This document shows, piece after piece, positions 25,778 through 33,034 of a stretch of DNA of 64,000 bases; position 1 is the stretch's first letter; each line of letters starts with the position of its first letter. The translations under genes were made by a program, and so were the position numbers. Source of the stretch: Lyngbya sp. HA4199-MV5 (GTDB taxonomy: Bacteria > Cyanobacteriota > Cyanobacteriia > Leptolyngbyales > Leptolyngbyaceae); contig JAHHHL010000033.1 in assembly GCA_019359375.1 (NCBI GenBank), positions 1-64,000 on the forward strand, given 5' to 3'. A model generated the notes under the pieces. It saw only the letters and a list, made by a program, of their open reading frames with translations. It did not search any database and was not told the DNA's origin.

Positions 25778-25819
25778 ACGTTTGTATTGATTTCAGGAGA
25801 AAAAGATTAGGAGAAAAAG

Positions 25820-26248
25820 ATGCAGCAACGACTTAGCCTTGTGACGTTAGGGGTGCAGGATTTGCCGCGATCGCTCCAGTTTTACCGCGATGGGCTGGGC
25901 TGGCAACCGTCGAGTGCGAGTCAGGAAGAAGTTGCCTTTTTTCAACTGGGTGGGATGGTGCTGTCGCTGTATTCACGCGCGAGTTTGGCAGAGGATGCAA
26001 CCGTTGATCCGGCGGGGATGGGCTTTTCAGGCATTACCCTGGCGTATAACACCAGAAGCCGCGACGAGGTGGATGCCGTTCTGCAATTGATTGAGCAATT
26101 AGGGGAGCGAATTGTCAAACCAGCGCAAGATGTGTTTTGGGGCGGTTACAGTGGCTATTTTGCCGATCCCGATGGGCACCTTTGGGAAGTTGCCTGGAAC
26201 CCCTTTTGGACGATCGATGACGCTGGGCAGGTGCTTTTACCGTCTTGA
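25820..26248 (+). CDS. VOC-family (glyoxalase/bleomycin-resistance fold) protein
   Basis: The 142-residue protein has two beta-alpha-beta-beta-beta modules: RLSLVTLGVQDLPRSLQFYRDGLGW (1-29) and, in the second half, GFSGITLAYN followed by the terminal strand motif GYSGYFADPDGHLWEVAWNP (about 112-131). The Glu of LWEVAW is a usual metal ligand in the family; an N-terminal metal His is not obvious (QRLSLVTL). VOC proteins include glyoxalase I, dioxygenases and antibiotic-binding proteins, and the substrate here cannot be assigned. It is convergent with the phosphorylase-like gene (13 bp between stops). Confidence 0.9.
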   Translation: MQQRLSLVTLGVQDLPRSLQFYRDGLGWQPSSASQEEVAFFQLGGMVLSLYSRASLAEDATVDPAGMGFSGITLAYNTRSRDEVDAVLQLIEQLGERIVKPAQDVFWGGYSGYFADPDGHLWEVAWNPFWTIDDAGQVLLPS

Positions 26249-26261
26249 TTCTTTGGGTCTT

Positions 26262-26942
26262 TTATTGACTCACCCGTTTTGCGATCGCTTCCAGGGTTTT
26301 CAAGCCGCGTAGGGAACCTTGAATCAAACGCATCGCGGCGATCGGCTGTCGGATCATGCCCCACGCGAGAGGTAATGGGTGTAAGGTGCCATCGGTGCCG
26401 ATCGCTTGATTCAGGTCGGGTAGATCGTGCTGTGCGTTGTCGCTCACCACCCGCAGCATGGCAACCATTGCGCCTGTCTGCTGTAGAATCTCCAACGCCG
26501 CAAAGCCTTCCATATCAACCACAGTTGCCCGATAGTGTTGAGCCAACTGGTGCTTTTCCTGGGCAGAGGAGACGAGGCGATCGCTGGTGAGGGCACTGAC
26601 CACAGCCGCCTCCGATATTTTCTGCTGTAACCATGCCGACAAGGTTGCATCACAGGGTAAGGCAGCGATCGGAGCAGCACGATTGTCAAATTCCCGCTTG
26701 ATACATTCTTGATAAAGCACGATGTCGGCGATCGCGTATTGGGGCACCAGTCCGCCACAAAGCCCCATCAACAACAGCTTTTTGCCTGCGATATGGTTGG
26801 TCTGCTGCCAGGTTTTGAGAAAGCGGCTGAGTGGCGCTGGGCTAACGGGAATGGGCACGACGATTGGGCATTGGGCACGCTCTACACCCCGACACACCGC
26901 CTGATACTCCGCACCTTGTGGAACGAGAATGACATCAATCAC
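26262..26942 (-). CDS. Nucleoside phosphorylase-like (PNP/UDP superfamily) protein
   Basis: The 226-residue protein shows the phosphorylase/nucleosidase pattern: an early KKLLLMGLCGGLVP (about 53-66, the Gly-rich phosphate/purine loop), then LTSDRLVSS, and the conserved VVDMEGFAALEILQQTG (about 142-158) with the ribose-binding Met-Glu. Homologues include MTA/SAH nucleosidase and the HpnG-type phosphorylases of hopanoid synthesis. No hopanoid genes are nearby, so the substrate is left open. The start is the ATG ending at 26942. Confidence 0.82.
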   Translation of the reverse strand: MIDVILVPQGAEYQAVCRGVERAQCPIVVPIPVSPAPLSRFLKTWQQTNHIAGKKLLLMGLCGGLVPQYAIADIVLYQECIKREFDNRAAPIAALPCDATLSAWLQQKISEAAVVSALTSDRLVSSAQEKHQLAQHYRATVVDMEGFAALEILQQTGAMVAMLRVVSDNAQHDLPDLNQAIGTDGTLHPLPLAWGMIRQPIAAMRLIQGSLRGLKTLEAIAKRVSQ

Positions 26943-27123
26943 GGGGATGGCGGTCCTAAAGAGTGAACGTTGTTTTGGGGTTAGCCTCCAATCATACCAA
27001 TGCCCTCCGCTGTCTCAAGCGAGAGTTCACAGCGCGCAACAGTGATAAGGGCAACCCTACATAAATCTCACAATTTTCTTCACTCCTCTCTCTTCTCTCC
27101 TCACTCCTCTCCCTTCGCCCTCC
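26943..27123. repeat. Intergenic spacer with CTCCTCACTC heptamers
   Basis: Between the phosphorylase-like gene and the KaiB-fold gene the last 60 bp consist of CTCACTCCTCTC-type pyrimidine heptamers (about 27070-27125). The stop of the KaiB-fold gene lies at its edge. No gene is seen. Confidence 0.6.
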
Positions 27124-27918
27124 TCACTCCGTCCCCAAAATACGGAGCAACTGACCCACATTATCCAAATCACCCACGACGCGGCGCACTGGACGAGGCC
27201 AGACTTTTACGAGCGTGGGCGTTGCCGAAACCTGGTCAAGTTCTGCCTGCTCTGGATGCTGCGACACATCAATAATTTTGAGTGTGTATGGGTGCTTAAG
27301 AGATTCTTCCAGTAAGCGATGTAAGGTTTGCAACGTCCGTTCAGTCGCGGTGCCGTGACCCGAAACAAACAGCCGTAGCACATACCCTTTCGCGTCCGTC
27401 CCTTTTGCGTCTGCCCCTTCTGCGTCTAGAAAGAGGGGCGATCGCTCCTTCAAGGGCACAGGCACTTTGTGATGAAACTGAGCGTAGGGTTCTGCCTGGT
27501 CATACCGCACGACTAAATCATGGGGTTCCCACAGTTGAGGAAACTGCTTACGATAGGCAGACAGTACCACAGCATCGCACAGCCCTTCTTTAAGCACGGC
27601 AGGTTGCCAGATGAGCTCGTCTAGACCAAAGACCGCATTCAGCAACATCTGATATCTCAGCACTAATGGTGACGCTTCAGCGACTGTCTGCAACTGGCTG
27701 GTGCGTGGGTTATGCCAGCGATCGATCGTAGCGGCATAGCACGGTACCAAAAAGTGGGGTGGCTCTGATAACCCCAACAAATCTCGGAGGGCAGCACAAA
27801 GGTGCAGATGCCAGCGTTCCTGCTTCTTGTAGTCAACGGCGTAGATAAGACCACCACCGGGTGTAAAGAGCGCAATGCCCTTAAACACCTCAGAAGCAGG
27901 AGCAGAGTCTAAATGCAA
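27124..27918 (-). CDS. KaiB-fold (thioredoxin-like) domain protein linked to pilT
   Basis: The 264-residue protein starts at a TTG (27918) preceded by TAGGAAAAGACG, a good ribosome site 19 bp after the pilT stop. Residues about 1-165 form an unrecognised globular domain (FKGIALFTPGGGLIYAVDYKKQ, then WHLHLCAALRDLLGL). Residues about 175-264 match the KaiB/SasA N-terminal fold: VLRLFVSGHGTATERTLQTL, YTLKIIDVSQHPEQAELDQV, SATPTLVKVWPRPVRRVVGDL. KaiB-like domains bind the KaiC clock protein or act as stand-alone stress modules. The pairing with a pilus retraction ATPase is notable, and whether it senses the clock is inference. A short repeat (DAEGADAKGTDAKG) joins the two domains. Confidence 0.82.
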   Translation of the reverse strand: MHLDSAPASEVFKGIALFTPGGGLIYAVDYKKQERWHLHLCAALRDLLGLSEPPHFLVPCYAATIDRWHNPRTSQLQTVAEASPLVLRYQMLLNAVFGLDELIWQPAVLKEGLCDAVVLSAYRKQFPQLWEPHDLVVRYDQAEPYAQFHHKVPVPLKERSPLFLDAEGADAKGTDAKGYVLRLFVSGHGTATERTLQTLHRLLEESLKHPYTLKIIDVSQHPEQAELDQVSATPTLVKVWPRPVRRVVGDLDNVGQLLRILGTE

Positions 27919-27937
27919 CGTCTTTTCCTATAGGTAG

Positions 27938-29365
27938 CTACACACGCCCTCTGAGCGCCTGAGCCATTTCGTTGGGCTTTGGCGACATCTCTAGCGCCAC
28001 TTCTTCGGTAATCCGTCCCGCTTCATAGAGTTTGTAGAGAGACTGATTCATCGTACACATGCCGTCAAAGGTGCATCGAGGAATGATTTGCTCAATCTCT
28101 TCGATTTCACCGCGTCGGATAAAATCCTTAATGGCATCTGTATTGATCAGAATATCGTGGAAGGCAGCACGTTTGCCATCGGTCGTGCGGCACAGTCCTT
28201 GCGCGATGACCGCTACGAGAGATTCGGCGATCGAAATCCGCATGGGTTCCTGCTGTTCTGGCTCATAGAGTTGCAGAATCCGCTCGATCGTCTTCACCGC
28301 ACTGTTTGTATGCAGTGTGCCCATCACAAGGTGTCCGGTTTGAGCGGCTTTGATGGCTGTGTTGACGGTTTCTTTATCGCGCATTTCACCGACCAGAATC
28401 AAATCTGGATCTTCCCGCAGTGCCGCCTTGAGCGCGTTATCAAACTTCCGGGTGTGAATGCCCACCTCCCGATGCTTAATCAGCGACTTTTGGCTGCGAT
28501 GCACAAATTCAATGGGGTCTTCAATGGTGATGATGTGCTTCGGCATCTCCTTGTTGATGTAATCAATCATGGCTGCCATCGTGGTGGACTTACCTGATCC
28601 CGTCGGACCGGTCACGAGCACCAACCCTTTGTGATAATGGCAAACATCTTTGAAAACAGGCGGCAGGTTCAACTGCTCCATCGTCAAAATTTTGAGCGGG
28701 ATGAGTCGCAATACCATCGCGGGACCATGCAGCGAATCAAAAATGTTGATCCGCACACGGGCAAACTCATACTGCGTGGCACCGTCAAAATCGAGCGTTT
28801 CTTCAAAGGTGCGAATCTCTTCATCGCTGAGAATTTCGTGCAGCCAACTGTAGAAGGTATCGCGATCGGTCACAGGCCATTCAGTCGGGTCCATTTCGCC
28901 CCGATTACGGTAGCGCGGCACTTCGCCGACACCCGCATGTACGTCTGAATAGCCCTTGTCAAAGGCATGGCGCACAATTTCGGCCAGCGTTGGTGACCCA
29001 TTGCTGGGTTTGCGCTGGGTCGCTGGCACTGAAGGTGGTGCTGTCGGACGATGACCGGCTGGGGGGGGTGGAGCTGTCGGAGGAGAGACAACGGTGTGAG
29101 CGGCTGGAGGCGGCACTGATGGAGACGATGACACGACGGTTGGTGTTGGCATACCAGCAGGTGGCATCGCAACCATTGTTGGCGTTGGCACGCTGGCAGG
29201 TACAGCAGAAACCATTGTTGGGTTGGCACCAGCAGGCATCGCAGCGGTCATTTGCTGAGTAGCCGCAACCGTTGTGCCGTGGGTCGCAGGTCGTGCTGGG
29301 GGTGGAGGAGCTGGTGGAACACGTGAAGGCGGTGGCGAACTCGGTGGACGCTGTGGTTCTGTCAT
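27938..29365 (-). CDS. pilT: PilT/PilU-type twitching motility ATPase with Pro-rich N-terminus
   Basis: PilT ATPases power retraction of type IV pili at the cytoplasmic membrane. Residues about 1-130 are a low-complexity Pro/Ala/Thr/Val region (repeats such as PTPTMVAMPPAG). The PilT core follows: an N-terminal PAS-like domain (SDVHAGVGEVPRYRNRGE), Walker A GPTGSGKSTT near residue 254, the Asp box TIEDPIEFVHRSQ, Walker B ILVGEMRDKET, and the His box GHLVMGTLHTNSAVKTIERI. The long N-terminus resembles the second cyanobacterial paralogue (PilT2, linked to phototaxis) more than PilT1, which normally sits between pilB and pilC; neither is here. It is translationally close to the KaiB-fold gene. 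Confidence 0.93.
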   Translation of the reverse strand: MTEPQRPPSSPPPSRVPPAPPPPARPATHGTTVAATQQMTAAMPAGANPTMVSAVPASVPTPTMVAMPPAGMPTPTVVSSSPSVPPPAAHTVVSPPTAPPPPAGHRPTAPPSVPATQRKPSNGSPTLAEIVRHAFDKGYSDVHAGVGEVPRYRNRGEMDPTEWPVTDRDTFYSWLHEILSDEEIRTFEETLDFDGATQYEFARVRINIFDSLHGPAMVLRLIPLKILTMEQLNLPPVFKDVCHYHKGLVLVTGPTGSGKSTTMAAMIDYINKEMPKHIITIEDPIEFVHRSQKSLIKHREVGIHTRKFDNALKAALREDPDLILVGEMRDKETVNTAIKAAQTGHLVMGTLHTNSAVKTIERILQLYEPEQQEPMRISIAESLVAVIAQGLCRTTDGKRAAFHDILINTDAIKDFIRRGEIEEIEQIIPRCTFDGMCTMNQSLYKLYEAGRITEEVALEMSPKPNEMAQALRGRV

Positions 29366-29645
29366 ATGCTACTTCTCGACAAGCCTAGAGCGATAAAAGC
29401 GATCGACGGACTCTGTGCAAAATCCGTGCAGTGGTGCTGGTAGTGAGGGTGACCGAGCAGCAAAGCAGCGCGTGTAGAATCACTGAAACAGTCCGTGTGA
29501 TGCACCTACAGTGGCAAAGGCAACCGCATCGTTTGTCTACGCTACGCGTCTTTACTAAAATAACAGACACCCATCTTGAGACCAGTTTGCCCAGAACAGC
29601 CGATGTCCTATCATGCAGGTGTTGCAACGCAGGTGAAATGAGTTT
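29366..29645. other. Intergenic region upstream of pilT
   Basis: This 280-bp gap separates the divergent pilT gene and the small gene at 29646. It holds the promoters of both. An 80-codon frame on the minus strand (29385-29627) looks non-coding. I see no repeat or hairpin worth naming. Confidence 0.4.
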
Positions 29646-29903
29646 ATGAGTGCCCCTGAAGACAGTGCCCTTAAAGACAGTGCCCTTAAAGACAGTGCAT
29701 CAGAAGCCTGGTATGTCGTGAAACAAGAGAATGGTCAATGCACCATCGCGCCTGCAAGCAGCGTTGAGCCAACGCAGAATTTAGATGCCCCGTCACCTGA
29801 TGTAGCCTCGTCTTCAGAACACTGGGGTCCTTACGAATCTGAACAGGACGCGATTGCGCGTCGCGTCGGTTTGATCCGTGCTGGCAAATGTCAGCCTGCT
29901 TAG
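29646..29903 (+). CDS. Small conserved protein with duplicated N-terminal repeat
   Basis: The 85-residue protein has an N-terminal DSALKDSALKDSA repeat, encoded by a 15-bp tandem DNA repeat (GACAGTGCCCTTAAA, about 29661-29704). A variable linker is flanked by two short conserved parts: AWYVVKQENGQCTIAPA (about 19-35) and HWGPYESEQDAIARRVGLIRAGKCQP (about 59-84). The last part looks like a conserved cyanobacterial small-domain signature; I cannot assign a function. It is convergent with cysC (21 bp between stops). Confidence 0.7.
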   Translation: MSAPEDSALKDSALKDSASEAWYVVKQENGQCTIAPASSVEPTQNLDAPSPDVASSSEHWGPYESEQDAIARRVGLIRAGKCQPA

Positions 29904-29923
29904 CTCTGGGTGCGATCGACAGC

Positions 29924-30538
29924 TTAAGAAACTTTTTGCTGACGGGGTGACAAGAAGCCTCCTGAGTGCTTTCTTGCCGATTGCCTCGGAGATGCATCTG
30001 GTTTCCACCCCTGAACAACGTTACGACGCGCCAAAGCATCCATAATTTTAGCGACGCTTTCTTCGACGGTTTCTCGATCGGTAAAACAGGTGACATCGGG
30101 ATTTAGAGGTGGTTCATAGGGTGCATCAAGCCCAGTAAATTCTTTAATCTTTCCCAGGCGTGCGGCGGCATATAGTCCTTTAACATCCCGCGTTTCACAA
30201 ACCGTGAAGGGAGCATTGACATACACTTCAAGGAAGTTGTGAATCATCGCTTTCATGTCATCCCGCACTGAGCGGTAGGGACTGATCGTTGCCACGATGA
30301 CGATGACACCGTTGCGGCTGAGTAAGTTAGCCACGAAGCCTACCCGCCGAACATTGGTATCGCGGTCTTCTTTGGTATAACCCAACCCTTTCGATAGATT
30401 CGTGCGAATCACGTCACCATCTAGCAGTTCAACGTTAAGCTGTTGCGCTAAAAGTAAGGGCGCTAGGGCTTCAGAAATTGTTGTTTTACCCGCACCACTC
30501 AACCCTGTGAGCCAAATAACCGCACCGTTAGGTCTCAT
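29924..30538 (-). CDS. cysC: Adenylyl-sulfate (APS) kinase
   Basis: CysC phosphorylates APS to PAPS, the donor for sulfotransferases and the substrate for PAPS reductase. It has Walker A WLTGLSGAGKTTIS (about 9-22), the DGDVIRTNLSKGLGYTKEDR substrate loop, VATISPYRSVRDDMK (normally the phospho-Ser region) and DVKGLYAAARLGKIKEFTGLDAPYEPP. A basic C-terminal tail after about 175 (WKPDASPRQSARKHSGG) exceeds the minimal length. The gene lies 58 bp downstream of a sulfotransferase gene on the same strand, which suggests a shared transcript and dedicated PAPS supply. Confidence 0.96.
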   Translation of the reverse strand: MRPNGAVIWLTGLSGAGKTTISEALAPLLLAQQLNVELLDGDVIRTNLSKGLGYTKEDRDTNVRRVGFVANLLSRNGVIVIVATISPYRSVRDDMKAMIHNFLEVYVNAPFTVCETRDVKGLYAAARLGKIKEFTGLDAPYEPPLNPDVTCFTDRETVEESVAKIMDALARRNVVQGWKPDASPRQSARKHSGGFLSPRQQKVS

Positions 30539-30596
30539 TCACGCCCTCAACTTTGAAGCAAATCTATACACACCCATTTTTTAATATACTCTGATC

Positions 30597-31739
30597 TCAT
30601 TTTTTGATACGAAGGAGACTTTTGAGCTTAAACCACTGCGATCGTAGCTGCCAAAATTTACTGGTTTTCATCGCTGCAACTTCTGCCTGACAGTGTTTAA
30701 GCTGAGCCTGAAACTGCTCCTGTAACTGATTTTTACTCTCCAGAAGGCTACAAAACTCAGCCTGAAGCTGCTGTTTTTCCTGGTCAACCTGCTGCTTCTC
30801 TTGCTCAATCTGCTGCTTCTCTTGCTCAAGCCTTGCTAACTGTACTTGAGAAGAAGATAGATGGTCTCGAAAGCAACTTACTTCATGGTTGAGCTTTGCC
30901 TCTAAGACTCGTACATCTAGCCAATCTTTTAATAACCAGGCTGTTGGTGAAGCTAATTCCTGGTTTACAAGGATTGCATGATCACAGAAATTGACTGTGC
31001 AGTTGAGTTGCTGATAAAGCGCGTAAACGTCTGGGAAATAACGCTGAATTAAAGTAGCGCGTTGAGAGCTAGACTCGCTGTTTAGTAGTGAAGGGTCGTA
31101 GATGTCTTTTTCGGGAGAAGTAATTGAAACACCTAGCTGTTGACCAATTGACTCAACAAAAGCAGTTGTGTCACTGGCGATCGCATCAAGATGAGCTAGC
31201 ACGCATTTGTCTGGAAATTGCTGATAGAAAGCCAAAATCGCCTGATTATAACTCATCCATAGATCCAGGGCAAAGTTAGGATTGTGATGAAAGATTTCAT
31301 CCCCCCTTCGATAGAGAGAATCAGCGACCTCCCAGGGCGATCGATAAACAAAAATAAATTTTGCGTTTGGTATGAGGTTGTTCCAAAAATTTAGGAAAAG
31401 CACTGTTCTAGGATCTTTCCATGCCCAAGGTTGTGTAGAAGATGCATTTTTTTGAATGAGCAATTTTGCGGCATCAATATAATATTCAGGAACGTCAATG
31501 CTATGTTTTAATGTCCAGCCCGCTTCACTAATACCAGTCGAACGTAATACGGCTTGATGAAAGTTTAGAAAGTCCAGGTTTTCAAAGTGTCCTTTCGCGT
31601 TGCCGGGGTTCACCCCTAGAAGGCGCTGACCAACATCAACACCAGCGCTTTGTAGCAGTGATGCTGTTAAAGAAGTGCCTGACCGATGCATGCCAGCAAT
31701 GATCAGAACGGGTTGCTTACTGTTCCCGCTATCCTGCAT
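30597..31739 (-). CDS. PAPS-dependent sulfotransferase with C-terminal coiled coil
   Basis: The 380-residue protein has the 5'-phosphosulfate loop LIIAGMHRSGTSLTAS (about 12-27), the conserved AWKDPRTVLFLNFWNNLIPNAKFIFVYRSPWEVADSL (3'-phosphate binding Arg and Ser) and DLWMSYNQAILAF. A long charged coiled coil (about 290-350, repeated EQEKQQI/V units) and a basic end (FWQLRSQWFKLKSLLRIKK) resemble the tail found on many glycan-modifying enzymes. Substrates could be surface polysaccharide or a lipid; this is not determinable here. The GC content is lower than in neighbouring genes, suggesting horizontal transfer. The coding strand precedes cysC. Confidence 0.9.
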   Translation of the reverse strand: MQDSGNSKQPVLIIAGMHRSGTSLTASLLQSAGVDVGQRLLGVNPGNAKGHFENLDFLNFHQAVLRSTGISEAGWTLKHSIDVPEYYIDAAKLLIQKNASSTQPWAWKDPRTVLFLNFWNNLIPNAKFIFVYRSPWEVADSLYRRGDEIFHHNPNFALDLWMSYNQAILAFYQQFPDKCVLAHLDAIASDTTAFVESIGQQLGVSITSPEKDIYDPSLLNSESSSQRATLIQRYFPDVYALYQQLNCTVNFCDHAILVNQELASPTAWLLKDWLDVRVLEAKLNHEVSCFRDHLSSSQVQLARLEQEKQQIEQEKQQVDQEKQQLQAEFCSLLESKNQLQEQFQAQLKHCQAEVAAMKTSKFWQLRSQWFKLKSLLRIKK

Positions 31740-32650
31740 CTAAGGTAATCTCCACAGCGTCATTGTTTGTCTCTTATTGTATCGAAGGTGGAAAGCTGGA
31801 TAAGGTCTCATCTCGGCATACAAGTGTTCGTTAAGAATAGTTATGGCAAAAAAATCCGGCAAGACCTGGGGCTTCATTCACCGCTTCAAGCTTTTTATGA
31901 GAACAGCATCATGCGAGGTTAGGCAGTTTTGAGTGCGCGCGATCGCGACCAAAGTACCAGATTTTGGCTGACGGTAACAGGTCTAAAGATACAGGTCTAA
32001 AGATACAGGTCTAAAGCCATGCTGTGCTGAGTCCGCATTGTTTTGAGCATCTCATTTAGATCACAAGACACTCCAAAGCAACCAGACCGTATGCGGCTTC
32101 TCCTTTCATCGTGCCTTAGTTCATTCCTTTTTAGTCTTCGCAGTAGCAATCAAAACATCCTGATGGTTGGCGTAAAGACTTTGTAAAGTGCAGCGTCCAG
32201 GCTCCGGGAAACGGGTTCGCGATCGCACTGCTAGAAAAGCTGTTGCTTCGCACTTCAGATTGGCAGGCACAGATCCAGCAGTTCTCATAGTGCAGCGCTT
32301 CGATCTAGTTTATCCGTTTCAGGCAAGACTAGACTCCTTCTTCCTTCGGGAACGGCTTCCGTAGCTGTAGCATTTACGGGTATCGCTGAGAAGTATGTAG
32401 AAAGATGTAACAATCCGTTGATTCCATTAATAAACATTGCAGACCTTTGATCTGATTGCTAACTTGTGCATGGGTTGTTAACCACTCTTCGTTTTCCTCT
32501 GTGGAGGTACGTATGCTAAGGATGATTTTCATCGTCCTGACTAGATCACGTCTCGCTTCGATACCCACTACTCCACTCACCCGCACAGCCAGCAGCGAAT
32601 CTGTGAAGCAAGTGAACACACTGTTCTAGTCGATCTACCAAGGGGATGCT
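31740..32650. other. Gene-poor 911-bp region
   Basis: No convincing gene is found. A 14-bp unit (ACAGGTCTAAAGAT) is tandemly repeated at 31977-31990 and 31991-32004, with a partial third copy from 32005. A minus-strand frame at 32374-32619 lacks motifs and was rejected. The composition is near the window average. The region may hold the promoter of the sulfotransferase gene (start 31739) and remnants of lost genes. Confidence 0.5.
31977..32016. repeat. 14-bp tandem repeat ACAGGTCTAAAGAT
   Basis: Two full copies and a 12-bp third copy are exact. The unit is twice seven bp, in step with the heptamer phasing of the other repeats. No gene overlaps it. Confidence 0.85.
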
Positions 32651-33034
32651 ATGCAATTACCATTTTCTGCGGCTCATACCGCTCCAGCGATCGCGCCATG
32701 CGATCCAAACGACCCGTCGATCGCAACAACTCATCACGCATCAGCAACCGTCGATGACAATGCAGATTTAGCCGCGATCGCCGATCTGCACGCCGACCAG
32801 CCAACCGTGCCAACCGTAGACAAGCCAGCACCGTTAGAAGTAGTGAAACAGACCATTGATGATCTGGAAGCACAAGGCTTACTCATGCTGTTCGATCGCC
32901 ATGATCAAGTAGCAAAGAGACTGACGGGCGATTTAATGGCAGCAGGCGTTTTGCCAGAGGTCGATGTTTTGCCAGTCGGTCTTTCGCCAGAGGCGGCGCA
33001 ATCAAGCCAGCAGGAAGCCTATACCAATCATTAA
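32651..33034 (+). CDS. Acidic hypothetical protein, 127 residues
   Basis: The N-terminal half (1-60) is low-complexity, rich in Ala, Asp, Pro and Thr (ATVDDNADLAAIADLHAD). The second half has a predicted helix (LEVVKQTIDDLEAQGLLMLFDRHDQVAKRLTGDLMAAGVL, listed here in two parts about residues 62-82 and 83-101). An ATG at 32651 follows AAGGGGATGCT. I recognise no family and see no signal peptide. The 3' end overlaps the stop of the convergent FAD-oxidoreductase gene by 4 bp, which supports a real gene boundary but not its function. Confidence 0.5.
   Translation: MQLPFSAAHTAPAIAPCDPNDPSIATTHHASATVDDNADLAAIADLHADQPTVPTVDKPAPLEVVKQTIDDLEAQGLLMLFDRHDQVAKRLTGDLMAAGVLPEVDVLPVGLSPEAAQSSQQEAYTNH

Noticed and set aside
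32374-32619. 81-residue frame on the minus strand in the gene-poor region
   Set aside because: No recognisable domain, no ribosome site and no neighbour link.
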